From Alphaproteobacteria bacterium (GTDB lineage Bacteria > Pseudomonadota > Alphaproteobacteria > UBA3830): a DNA stretch of 18,554 nt. Positions within the stretch are counted from its first letter, which is position 1. Each line of letters opens with the position of its first letter. The stretch lies in assembly GCA_025998595.1 (NCBI GenBank), contig BNWE01000019.1, positions 1 through 18,554 on the forward strand, written 5' to 3'. Positions 1-7,571 of the stretch are shown here, in pieces. A model generated the notes under the pieces. That model saw nothing but the letters and a program-made list of their open reading frames with translations. It was not told where the DNA came from and ran no database searches. The position numbers were made by a program, and so were the translations under genes.

Positions 1-105
1 CACACTCGATGATCCTGAGCGCACCATGCCTTGAACAACCTGAGGCAAATTCTTTAATAAAACCTTACCTAATCCATCAAAATATTCTGAAATAATCCCA
101 ATCAT
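1..105 (-). CDS. 5' end of an unidentified gene, possibly a transposase (runs off window)
   Basis: An open frame of 35 codons starts at an ATG (103-105 on the complement) and stays open to the window edge. A GGAG ribosome binding site lies about 7 nt upstream. The peptide begins MIGIISEYFDGLGKVLLKNL and continues with PQVVQGMVRSG. A short hydrophobic/basic N-terminus of this kind occurs at the start of some DDE transposases, and the flanking debris fits a mobile element, but 35 residues do not identify a family. The inverted motif GGGGTGGAG/CTCCCC near 154-178, just upstream, could be an element end. This is a guess; only the open frame and its RBS are seen. Confidence 0.4.
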   Translation of the reverse strand, partial: MIGIISEYFDGLGKVLLKNLPQVVQGMVRSGSSSV

Positions 106-225
106 TTTATAGCTCCAACCATAACTCTTTGAAATAGTTTACCATAAGTTATGGGGTGGAGTAAGGTATGGGCTCCCCTTGTGTACCTTTCTCTATCATT
201 CATCCTCTGAGTCTAAAACTTCTAA

Positions 226-334
226 TACGCTAAAGCAATTCACGCTAAAGCGTAAGGTTTATAACCGACACGTGGAAAATAAACACAGTTCCAGCTGCTT
301 TTGTAGCTGGGACTCATGGGCGTTTAATTCCACG
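226..334 (-). other. Structured non-coding region resembling an IS200/IS605 (tnpB/omega-RNA) end
   Basis: Nested inverted repeats are present. CGTGGAA (271-277) pairs with TTCCACG (328-334). Inside it AAACAC pairs imperfectly with GCGTTT, and GTTCCAGCT (288-296) pairs with AGCTGGGAC (305-313) with one G-U. Next to it lies the short palindrome ACGCTAAAGCGT (242-253), with ACGCTAAAGC repeated directly at 227-236. On the minus strand the order of a scaffold hairpin followed by a small stem with a TTTA loop resembles the right end of IS605-type elements downstream of tnpB. No tnpB coding sequence is recognisable beside it, so this would be a relic. It could equally be an unrelated stem-loop. Confidence 0.3.
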
Positions 335-423
335 CTTGTTTTATAAAAATTTAAGTAATTTGAGTAAGAGTTTTTCATCTATCAAGCATAAAAAATACAT
401 TCTTCAGGAACGACTAAATAACT

Positions 424-566
424 CTACTTGTGTTTTTTTGACAAATCTTTGACCGATTTTTCATCTGCGACATTCGTCGGCTTTTTTCAGAGAGTCTATT
501 CATAGTAGAAATTCTGTCAGCGGTTTTTGGATGTGATCTAACGTAAGTCGGAAAATTGAAGTGGCG
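424..566 (-). pseudogene. Fragment of an M48 metalloprotease paralogue
   Basis: The minus strand encodes FPTYVRSHPKTADRIST followed by MNRLSEK, almost identical to residues 205-227 of the intact M48 protease at 4693-6018 (LPTYVRSHPKAADRISA, MNRLSEK). After a +1 frame change the match continues as KPTNVADEKSVKDLSKKHK against NPANIVDEKTTQKLVEKYN, then hits a TAG. The HEXXH region is absent, so this is a decayed fragment of a duplicated gene and not a functional protease. The DNA match to about 5285-5425 is strong, which points to a fairly recent duplication or an ancestral tandem paralogue. Confidence 0.8.
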
Positions 567-679
567 AATCGAATTGTTTTTGCCCGTTGGTGCGCTTCGT
601 TTGCAAATGGACGTGGAATATCGATTGCCAGGGGGCTAGAGCTAATGCATTATTGCTTCTTGAGATGCTCCTTCTTAAG

Positions 680-2437
680 CTAGAAGAGTGGTTGCACCTT
701 TTTGAAGAAAGCGGCAGCTTTTTCTCGAAGATCAGCCACATTTTCTCGAAGAGCAGCTACATTTCTTCGAAAAGCTTCATCTTGATCTTTTTGGAGGGCG
801 CCAACCAGACCTTTTTGAATGACTGTTCTCTGACCTAGAATGATTGATGCTTTTGCTAGAAGGCATGCTGATTCCTCTATTATGGTTTTAAGATCGTGAG
901 CCGCAGGATCTGATGCTTCAGCTTGAAGAGCCTTTGTTTTGGTTTGAAGATCGACAAGTTGATTAAAGATAGCTCTAGCCCGAGCGCGGAGACATTCTGC
1001 TAGAATTGGAAGATAATCACCTCTAAGTTCTTCACATTTTTTCTCGTCAATTTGGGGAGAGCTACTTGATGAACTGCTACTTGGGCTTGGAGGGGTGCTG
1101 CTTATTGACGATACGCACTGATCAAGAACTGCAAGCTGTATTGGGGCGTTGATATCGTTTATCAAACGAGACGGGAATCCAAAAACTCCAACCATTTTAT
1201 ATTCTTCTGGATTGTCGCGTACTTTTACTATTATAGGAGATCCGCTATCGCCAAGTCCCATTTTATCGACAGCGCCTCCCACTAGAACTTCCAATTTTTC
1301 CTGTTCCGTTGCCTTCTTTAAATACGATCCATAAATAAAATATGGAGTCGTATAGCCTCCTGCTTCAAACATGCTGTTAACTTCATATGGTGTTTTGGCG
1401 AATAATCCTCGCGGAGCTTGCGGTCTCGCGGTCGAAGCGTTTTTTCTCATAGCTTCTGTGTCCAAAAAGATTCCTCCCAAACCAACAGTAGAACATGTTC
1501 CATTGTAAGCTTTAAAGTCTAAATCGACTGGATCAATAAGGACGTCACCTTCTTTTTTATCCTCGAGAATTAGAAGAGCATAGTCCTCTACCCAAGGGGC
1601 TTCGCCTGATCGAAAGAAACAGACTTTTTTCACTTTGCGCCCTTTTTCCACTTTGTGCTCTTTATCCACAACATTAAATCCACTTTCAGAGTTCGGAATA
1701 AAATAAACATCATAAACATCCTCTTTTTTTTCTTTTTTTTGAATGATGGAAGGAATATTACCAAGATCCTCAACAATCGCAATTTCATTTTTATCAAGAA
1801 GACCTTCAACATATTCATAGTCGTTTCCGCTCTTCTCTTTTCCATGAGCTGTATTCAAATCTTCCATATTCAGAACATTGTGAGCGGCTGTAATTACGAC
1901 ATTACCTTTGAGTTCTGGAGGCATAGTACCCCATTCAATCAAAGTTCCAGTTCCAACATCAAGACTTCCCATACCGCCATTTTCATTAGTAACTCTACCA
2001 ACAGATTTAGCGATTTGCTTATAAAGCAGTTTTTTATCTTTGTCTGATCCTGTATCACCAACACAATTCATAATTGCGTCTATGAGATCACGGTCAGAGT
2101 TTTCTTCACCGACGCAATATTTCCTTCGCATTGCGGCAATTATAAGTGGGGCATCTATTTTTGCTTTTTCCAATTCTTCACCCATGCCTTCCTTCCCCTT
2201 TGACAGTTTTTTTAAAACACATTTTTCGATTATCGCATAACCAAAGGCAGCAGGTAGTTCAGTTAGATTTGATAGAGCGTTATCGAATTTTCCACTTAGA
2301 TCTCCTGAAGATTTATTGGAAATTAAAACGTCAACAGCATTTTCAGCATCTTCGACCGGTTTTTTAGCCGCTTCCGAATGTGCAAGAATACATACGCTAC
2401 ACAATAACGATGTAATTGTTAGTAGATTATTTTTCAT
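680..2437 (-). CDS. Exported chymotrypsin-like (S1/PA clan) serine protease with helical C-terminal tail
   Basis: 585 residues. A signal peptide (1 to about 23, MKNNLLTITSLLCSVCILAH then SEA) implies export. Three motifs give a complete PA-clan catalytic triad: ITAAHNVL (His186), VEDYALLIL (Asp285) and GLGDSGSPII (Ser398). The His-to-Asp spacing is long because of a charged Lys/Glu-rich insert at about 195-275. The region 25-150 matches no domain I know. After the protease domain a Pro/Ser linker (447-460) leads to a helical, Ala/Glu/Arg-rich tail (465-585), possibly a coiled coil. The start is supported by AAGGAG 8 nt before the ATG and a TATAAT -10 at 2475-2480. The gene is divergent from the MORN protein gene. 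Substrate unknown; periplasmic or secreted action is inferred. Confidence 0.85.
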   Translation of the reverse strand: MKNNLLTITSLLCSVCILAHSEAAKKPVEDAENAVDVLISNKSSGDLSGKFDNALSNLTELPAAFGYAIIEKCVLKKLSKGKEGMGEELEKAKIDAPLIIAAMRRKYCVGEENSDRDLIDAIMNCVGDTGSDKDKKLLYKQIAKSVGRVTNENGGMGSLDVGTGTLIEWGTMPPELKGNVVITAAHNVLNMEDLNTAHGKEKSGNDYEYVEGLLDKNEIAIVEDLGNIPSIIQKKEKKEDVYDVYFIPNSESGFNVVDKEHKVEKGRKVKKVCFFRSGEAPWVEDYALLILEDKKEGDVLIDPVDLDFKAYNGTCSTVGLGGIFLDTEAMRKNASTARPQAPRGLFAKTPYEVNSMFEAGGYTTPYFIYGSYLKKATEQEKLEVLVGGAVDKMGLGDSGSPIIVKVRDNPEEYKMVGVFGFPSRLINDINAPIQLAVLDQCVSSISSTPPSPSSSSSSSSPQIDEKKCEELRGDYLPILAECLRARARAIFNQLVDLQTKTKALQAEASDPAAHDLKTIIEESACLLAKASIILGQRTVIQKGLVGALQKDQDEAFRRNVAALRENVADLREKAAAFFKKVQPLF

Positions 2438-2474
2438 AACTTCATCTCCTTAGAATAAGATCACATAATCTAGC

Positions 2475-2480
2475 ATTATA
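2475..2480 (-). promoter_or_regulatory. -10 element for the serine protease gene
   Basis: The minus strand reads TATAAT about 38 bp upstream of the ATG at 2437. The -35 is not clear; TTAACA lies upstream at a longer-than-ideal spacing. Confidence 0.5.
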
Positions 2481-2549
2481 AGACAAGAAAGTTAAGAAAA
2501 TGTTAACAATATGGCTAGGCGCAAAAAAGATGTTTTTTTTATAATTAGG

Positions 2550-2576
2550 CTTTTTTACGCTGATTGCGTGAAAAAG
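2550..2576. promoter_or_regulatory. Palindrome between the divergent protease and MORN genes
   Basis: CTTTTTTACGC, a TGATT loop, then GCGTGAAAAAG form an 11-bp stem with a single G-U pair. It lies just upstream of the plus-strand promoter (2580-2608) and about 70 bp upstream of the minus-strand -10. Placement between two divergent promoters suggests an operator. A Rho-independent terminator is less likely, because neither gene ends here. Confidence 0.45.
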
Positions 2577-2579
2577 TTC

Positions 2580-2608
2580 TTGCTTTTTGCAAAAATATAA
2601 TATATAAT
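2580..2608 (+). promoter_or_regulatory. Sigma70-type promoter of the MORN protein gene
   Basis: TTGCTT (2580-2585), exactly 17 bp of AT-rich spacer, then a perfect TATAAT (2603-2608). Transcription would start near 2615, which excludes the in-frame ATG at 2564 and supports the start at 2639. Confidence 0.75.
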
Positions 2609-2638
2609 CTCGTCAGATGTAAGGAAAGGAAGTTAGGT

Positions 2639-4648
2639 ATGAAAAAGTTTATTGCGGTTGCTTTTAGTTATGTTATCCACGGTTGTGGAAGTGTCTATGC
2701 TGTTGATAGTTCTTGTCAGGATCCGCGCATAGAACAGATGCGGGTTGCGCGGGAGGACGAATTACAAAAGTTTGCGCGCGAAATCTGCGGACAAACTGAT
2801 TCTGTGCAAACCGATTTTGAAATAGCCTGCGGAAATTCGAAGAAAACTGAAACTATTGGGAAACTAATAGAAACTGTGTTGGATATCCAAGAAAAGATCT
2901 ATTTTTTTGGTCGAGATATACCTATTATCGAGCAAGCTAAACTCATTACGTCAGTCAGAAATGTTCTAAATCTTGCTTATGGTTGGCGAGGTTTATGTAA
3001 AAAATATCCACCAGAAGAGCACGCTACACATGAGCAGTTGGTGGTTGATTATCTCAAGAGAGGTATTAAAGAGTTGAATGGACTTGCTAAGGCTTTTTCG
3101 GAACAAAAAGTTAGCGTTTTGCCATCAAGTATTTTGCCTAAGGAGGCAAAAAGAGCCAAGGAATTGTATCAGCGAATATCAAACCTAAATTCATATGATA
3201 TTGAAAGACTCATAATGAATTCTAAAGATCTCATAATGCAATTTTTTTGTTCTACTGAAAGATTTAAAGAAATTCTATTGGGTACAGGCAACAGCATCAC
3301 ACGAAATGAGCAGGATAATTTGAAACTCCTTCAGCATAATATTGCAAAGCAAGACTCATATGAAGGCGTATTGAGTATTGTTGGATATCCTGTTTTTGTA
3401 CTTGGGATTAGAAGCTTCATGAGTTATCTGGTTCGTGTCTGTGAAAAACATGGAGCGGCCAGAGATGCTGGGGCAACAAATGAGCTGAGAGATATTTTTC
3501 GTGATGGGACTAGATATGTTAAGCAAGATCCTCCTCCCGTGGAAGAAGATAAATTGCGTGAGCTAGCAAAACAAATAGGATCGGATCTAGAAGGAGCCAA
3601 AAAAGCTGTAGAGGCAGCTGCACTAGTAGCAACAGCAGTAGCAGAATTACGAAAAGCGCTACAAGAAAAAGCACCATCAGAGAAGGCACAAGAACGACGA
3701 AAAGCACTATCAGAGAAGGCGCAAGAACTACTGCATCTACTAAGCGAAGTGCCACCAGAAGTACAACCGATCGTTTTTGCAAATGGAGTAATGTATAAAG
3801 GTGAACATATCTATGTGGGGGAGCAAAATAGTCGTGGAATACTTATGGGCATGGATGAATCCTATTATGAGGGAGATGTAGGGAAAGATTTAGAACCTCA
3901 TGGAAAAGGAATCATGATATTGCCTACTGGCCTCAAGTACGAGGGAGAGTTTGTGAATGGCAAAAAAAGTGGAGAGGGAATATTGTGGTATGCAAATGGA
4001 AACAACTTTCAAGGAAAATTCAAGGACGATGAAATATATGATGGAATTCGAAATTTGCCCAATGGAAAAAGTGAGCAGGGACGCTTTATAGATGGAAAAT
4101 TAAACGGAAAAGGAAATATACAATATCCCAATGGAGATTGGTATGTTGGTAATATTCTGGAGGGGTTGCCACATGGAAAAGGATGGAAAAACATCGGGGA
4201 AGATAAGACTTATTTTGGTGAGTGGGAACACGCTAAGAAAAGAAAAGGAATACTCATGTATTCCAATGGAGACTTCGATGTAGGAGATTTCAAAAATGAT
4301 AAAATGCAGGTTGGAATTAGTTGTACCATAAGTGGCGATAACAAGCTGAAGTTTGATTATGTGGAAATATCAGAAGATGGTGTAGTAGAAGATGGTGTAG
4401 TAGAAGATGGTAAAGTGAAAATGTGGGTAATATCCAAAAGTTTACTATCTCAGATAGCAGGAAAAACGGGAGAATCAAAAGCGCAAAAAACAGACAAGGC
4501 AATAACGGCAGCAAAGGCAATACTATCAGATATTTTTCAAGAGGAAGCGACACCGTCGAACGATATTATTCAAAAGAAGAATGAGAAAGTGTACTCTGAA
4601 CTGCAGAGAGCCGATCGTATTATGATAGACAATTTTCGTTGTCGATAA
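2639..4648 (+). CDS. Exported MORN-repeat protein with a family-specific N-terminal domain
   Basis: 669 residues from the ATG at 2639, which has AAGGAAAGGAAG upstream and lies downstream of the promoter; an in-frame ATG at 2564 precedes the promoter. Signal peptide MKKFIAVAFSYVIHGCGSVYA. Residues 22-290 form a helical domain of unknown function shared with the protein at 13077-14135 (shared blocks FCSTERFKEILLGTG and LSIVGYPVFVLGIRSF). Residues 300-370 are Ala/Glu/Lys-rich and probably helical. Residues 383-555 hold about seven MORN-type units (YEGEFVNGKKSGEGILWYANG, with related copies before and after). The C-terminal 570-669 is charged. MORN modules mediate membrane or protein association in many proteins. 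The function here is unknown; an exported, host-facing role is inference. Confidence 0.88.
   Translation: MKKFIAVAFSYVIHGCGSVYAVDSSCQDPRIEQMRVAREDELQKFAREICGQTDSVQTDFEIACGNSKKTETIGKLIETVLDIQEKIYFFGRDIPIIEQAKLITSVRNVLNLAYGWRGLCKKYPPEEHATHEQLVVDYLKRGIKELNGLAKAFSEQKVSVLPSSILPKEAKRAKELYQRISNLNSYDIERLIMNSKDLIMQFFCSTERFKEILLGTGNSITRNEQDNLKLLQHNIAKQDSYEGVLSIVGYPVFVLGIRSFMSYLVRVCEKHGAARDAGATNELRDIFRDGTRYVKQDPPPVEEDKLRELAKQIGSDLEGAKKAVEAAALVATAVAELRKALQEKAPSEKAQERRKALSEKAQELLHLLSEVPPEVQPIVFANGVMYKGEHIYVGEQNSRGILMGMDESYYEGDVGKDLEPHGKGIMILPTGLKYEGEFVNGKKSGEGILWYANGNNFQGKFKDDEIYDGIRNLPNGKSEQGRFIDGKLNGKGNIQYPNGDWYVGNILEGLPHGKGWKNIGEDKTYFGEWEHAKKRKGILMYSNGDFDVGDFKNDKMQVGISCTISGDNKLKFDYVEISEDGVVEDGVVEDGKVKMWVISKSLLSQIAGKTGESKAQKTDKAITAAKAILSDIFQEEATPSNDIIQKKNEKVYSELQRADRIMIDNFRCR
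4373..4411 (+). repeat. 15-bp tandem repeat inside the MORN gene
   Basis: The unit GAAGATGGTGTAGTA occurs twice, followed by a partial third copy GAAGATGGT. It encodes repeated EDGVV and lies just after the MORN array. Confidence 0.8.
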
Positions 4649-4692
4649 ATAAGGAGTTTAATGTTGCGTTGTGAGCACATTCCGTGAAACTT

Positions 4693-6018
4693 CTAACTCT
4701 GCTTGTAGTCTCTTTCGAGCAATTCTTTGAAGTATCTCGCTTTTTTAATGTGAGATACTTCAGTTTTCTTGTTTAGTTTTGATAGGCAGCTTTTTATTAG
4801 CTCATAGGCTCGTGGGTAATTTCTCAACAGCATTTGTTCCTGAGCCAGCATCAGCTGAGAAAGTCCTTCGCGGCCTTTTTTTCCATAGGCTTTGGCGAGC
4901 AATCGAAAGATTTCCTCGCTCAGATAATCGATGTATTTGGCGGATTCCAAAATGGAAATGGCCTTGTCGATGTTCTTGCCGTGTTCCAGAAGAGCGTTGG
5001 CGTAGTCTATTTTTATCAGAATGCTTGTTTTGTCATTGCAGATGGTTTTGTAGATTTCAATAGCTTCTTTTATTTTTCCAGATTCGTACAGCAGCTGAGC
5101 CATTGTTTCCTTATAGTATATATCGTTGGGATTGGCCGCTATTAGGTCACGCACTATATTTAACGCTTCGGACGTCTTGCCGATTTTATGAAAATATATG
5201 ACTTTGGAATAGGGATCGGTTGGCACATCGGATCTGCAGTCTATGACTTTCAAATGCGACTGCAGCTTTATCCGAAGACGATTGTATTTTTCGACGAGTT
5301 TTTGAGTCGTTTTCTCATCCACGATGTTTGCGGGATTTTTTTCCGAAAGTCTATTCATGGCGGAAATTCTATCCGCAGCTTTCGGATGTGATCTAACGTA
5401 AGTCGGAAGATTGGAGCCGCCATTTAGAATATCCATGTCTTCAAATTCGTGAAATACGTCCGTTAGTACGCTCGAAGAATATCCCATTTTCAGCAGATAG
5501 GAGGCGCCCAGCGCGTCGGCTGCGAGCTCTTCACTTCGAGAATATCTGAGAAAGAAGCGTTCGTCGGAAATTGCATAGCCCAGTAGAAGAGCCATGGCGT
5601 CTGGAGAGCCCGTGACGGCCGCTCCTATTATGGAAGCAATCATTACCGCCATGAGATTGGTGCTCCTGCTCTGGAGTGCTCCCATGAGTCTATTTATATG
5701 TCCGGCAGCCATGTGCGCAATTTCATGGCTCAGAATTCCAATTATGTGTGCGGGATTTTTGAATTTTAACAGTAATCCGGAATTAACAAAGATGTATCCG
5801 CCTCCAATGGTAAAAGCGTTTATGCTATTGGAATTTATCACATATACTTTAGCCGTCTCCGGATTCAATCCCGCCTCCTTGAATATGGGCTTGGCCATTT
5901 CCAGCAACGTCTCCTCTATTTCAGCGTCCCGAATGACGGAAATGCCACCACCATCATCATCTTCAGCGGTAATTGTGAAAAATACCAAAAACGAGAGAAC
6001 GAGAAAGCCTGCCTTCAT
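4693..6018 (-). CDS. Periplasmic M48 zinc metalloprotease with C-terminal TPR domain (BepA-like)
   Basis: 441 residues with signal peptide MKAGFLVLSFLVFFTITA. The zinc motif HEIAH is at 98-102 (His98, Glu99, His102). A third ligand, Glu164, lies in SEELAADALG, and the conserved SHPKAADR sits at about 210-217. The C-terminal half (about 230-430) consists of TPR-like helices such as YYKETMAQLLYESGKIKEAI. This architecture matches BepA/YfgC, periplasmic proteases that help assemble or degrade outer-membrane proteins. The start codon overlaps the gmk stop (ATGA), so the two are probably cotranscribed and translationally coupled. A decayed copy of its central region lies at 424-566. Confidence 0.92.
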   Translation of the reverse strand: MKAGFLVLSFLVFFTITAEDDDGGGISVIRDAEIEETLLEMAKPIFKEAGLNPETAKVYVINSNSINAFTIGGGYIFVNSGLLLKFKNPAHIIGILSHEIAHMAAGHINRLMGALQSRSTNLMAVMIASIIGAAVTGSPDAMALLLGYAISDERFFLRYSRSEELAADALGASYLLKMGYSSSVLTDVFHEFEDMDILNGGSNLPTYVRSHPKAADRISAMNRLSEKNPANIVDEKTTQKLVEKYNRLRIKLQSHLKVIDCRSDVPTDPYSKVIYFHKIGKTSEALNIVRDLIAANPNDIYYKETMAQLLYESGKIKEAIEIYKTICNDKTSILIKIDYANALLEHGKNIDKAISILESAKYIDYLSEEIFRLLAKAYGKKGREGLSQLMLAQEQMLLRNYPRAYELIKSCLSKLNKKTEVSHIKKARYFKELLERDYKQS

Positions 6019-6590
6019 AAAGTACTATTCCTCAATTTATTTATGGTCTCCAATATATTGAGAGCGGTTTCCGTTACGCCTTTGTTTTCGTATATCGAAT
6101 GAAACTCGTTCTGGTGGGACATATCTTCCTGCGCCATGCTCATGCGCTTTTTTATGACTTCTTCCGAATCTGTGCTGCGGGCTCTTATGCGCTGCTCCAG
6201 CATTTCTAGGGAAGGAGGCACAATGAAAAATCCAAAGACCGGCAATCGAGAAACAGCCTTCTTGATTTTTCCAAAGCCTTCCCAATTGGCCACCAGGAGC
6301 GCATCAATTCCGGCGTTTGTTTTTTCAAAAACAGTTGATGCCAAAACGCCGTAAAATTTTCCATAGACTTCAGAGCACTCCAGAAAGTCGTTGTTCTTTA
6401 TATGCTCGAGAAAATCATCTTCGGATATAAAAAAGTAATCGTTTCCGTCCACTTCCTTACCTCGTTTTGGTCTCGTTGTACATGTAACAACCCTAGACAA
6501 TGAACTATCGACACGCAGAATCTCCTCTGTCACTGATGTTTTTCCCACAGCAGATGGACCAGAGATCACAAATAAACATCCTTTTCTCAT
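6015..6590 (-). CDS. gmk: Guanylate kinase
   Basis: 191 residues, usual length for Gmk, which phosphorylates GMP to GDP with ATP in the cytosol. Seen: P-loop GPSAVGKTS (11-19), the GMP-binding stretch TTRPKRGKEVDGNDYFF (38-54), YGKFYGV (76-82), and the lid/arginine region RIRARSTDSEEVIKKR. The usual acidic D-x-D-W-Q-G segment reads V-A-N-W-E-G (about 100-105), an unusual substitution. There is no strong Shine-Dalgarno before the ATG. The stop overlaps the start of the M48 protease gene by 4 nt. Confidence 0.95.
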   Translation of the reverse strand: MRKGCLFVISGPSAVGKTSVTEEILRVDSSLSRVVTCTTRPKRGKEVDGNDYFFISEDDFLEHIKNNDFLECSEVYGKFYGVLASTVFEKTNAGIDALLVANWEGFGKIKKAVSRLPVFGFFIVPPSLEMLEQRIRARSTDSEEVIKKRMSMAQEDMSHQNEFHSIYENKGVTETALNILETINKLRNSTL

Positions 6591-6639
6591 AAATCAATCA
6601 ATCCATACCAAATCTAATATTGGCATTATAGCACATAAA

Positions 6640-7485
6640 TCATTTGACATCCAAACCCTTTGGTAGATTCTGTAGTGCAAGAGATAGCATTATTCTCATG
6701 CTTACGCCGCCGGCTTTTAGGGTGTGCTCAACACCGTCGACTTTTACTTTGCTTTTCCTCTTTATTGGGAAATTTATCTCTGCTATACATCCCAATTTCT
6801 TGTTTATTTTCTTTTCTGCTCCTATTCCAATCGTTGGAACCATTGCATTTATTTTAACTTTAGTATGTTTATATTCATCCACATTATCTAAAATGTAATT
6901 GTATGATAAAGATAATCTCGAGACTCCCAATTTTAAAAATGCAACGAGTTTCTGAGATTTTATGTTGTATCCGCATTTTACTGCCAGGGATGGAGTGAAC
7001 ATACCTGTTTCCAGAAATCCATTTTTTAAACCATGTCTATCAATAAGATCGTCGTAGCTTTCGTTCAGATTTCTCCAATCGCCATCATTGCTCTCAATTC
7101 TCTTTTTTTTCGAGATATCACACATTACGCAAACACTCAGTAAAAGCCCCTTTTTGAAAGATTTTGCATAGTCCAGACCTGCGGTTAGGTGAAACATACT
7201 CATAGAATTCGTCGTAGTAGTTTCTCCGTCCTTTATGGATGCGCCATAATTTTGCATTGTCATTCCAAATCCCGCCAATCCTTTTGCGCCGTCGAAGGAA
7301 ACGGCGTTTTGTACGGCTGTATCACTTACGTCGGCTTCGATTTCCGGTTCAAATGCATTATCTTTGCCCTTTCCAAGATCGGTTTGCTCGGTTTCCGGCT
7401 CAAATTCATCATTTTCCTGAGAATCGTCCTTCGAATACGCATTAAAGAAGCATAAAACGAAAAATATACAGGCTAAATTTCTCAA
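6640..7485 (-). CDS. Putative outer-membrane beta-barrel-like protein
   Basis: The best start is the TTG at 7483-7485, preceded at 5 nt by GGAGG. It yields a clean signal peptide, (M)RNLACIFFVLCFFNAYS, then KDD, for 281 residues. In-frame ATGs further upstream (7539, 7506, 7497) would spoil the signal peptide, and the ATG at 7497 is fused to the Shine-Dalgarno itself (ATGGAGG). After an acidic Glu/Asp segment the protein shows alternating strands typical of a small barrel (AGLDYAKSFKKGLLLSVCV, LVAFLKLGVSRLSLSYNY, MVPTIGIGAEKK, VSMRIMLSLAL). The end is not the usual terminal Phe. No family recognised; localisation is inferred. Confidence 0.7.
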   Translation of the reverse strand: MRNLACIFFVLCFFNAYSKDDSQENDEFEPETEQTDLGKGKDNAFEPEIEADVSDTAVQNAVSFDGAKGLAGFGMTMQNYGASIKDGETTTTNSMSMFHLTAGLDYAKSFKKGLLLSVCVMCDISKKKRIESNDGDWRNLNESYDDLIDRHGLKNGFLETGMFTPSLAVKCGYNIKSQKLVAFLKLGVSRLSLSYNYILDNVDEYKHTKVKINAMVPTIGIGAEKKINKKLGCIAEINFPIKRKSKVKVDGVEHTLKAGGVSMRIMLSLALQNLPKGLDVK

Positions 7486-7571
7486 ATCATCCTCCATAAA
7501 AAGCATTGATATCCTAGCACAGCCATCGTCAGTTAACAAATTTTAAATAAATTTACTGTATAAGCTTTTAT

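Noticed and set aside
226..260. tmRNA tag-like stretch (minus strand encodes YALA then stop)
   Set aside because: No tRNA-like acceptor, T-loop or pseudoknots are visible around it; the match follows from the small palindrome.
2564..2638. 25-residue N-terminal extension of the MORN protein
   Set aside because: It begins before the -35/-10 promoter and would bury the signal peptide; the ATG at 2639 has the RBS.
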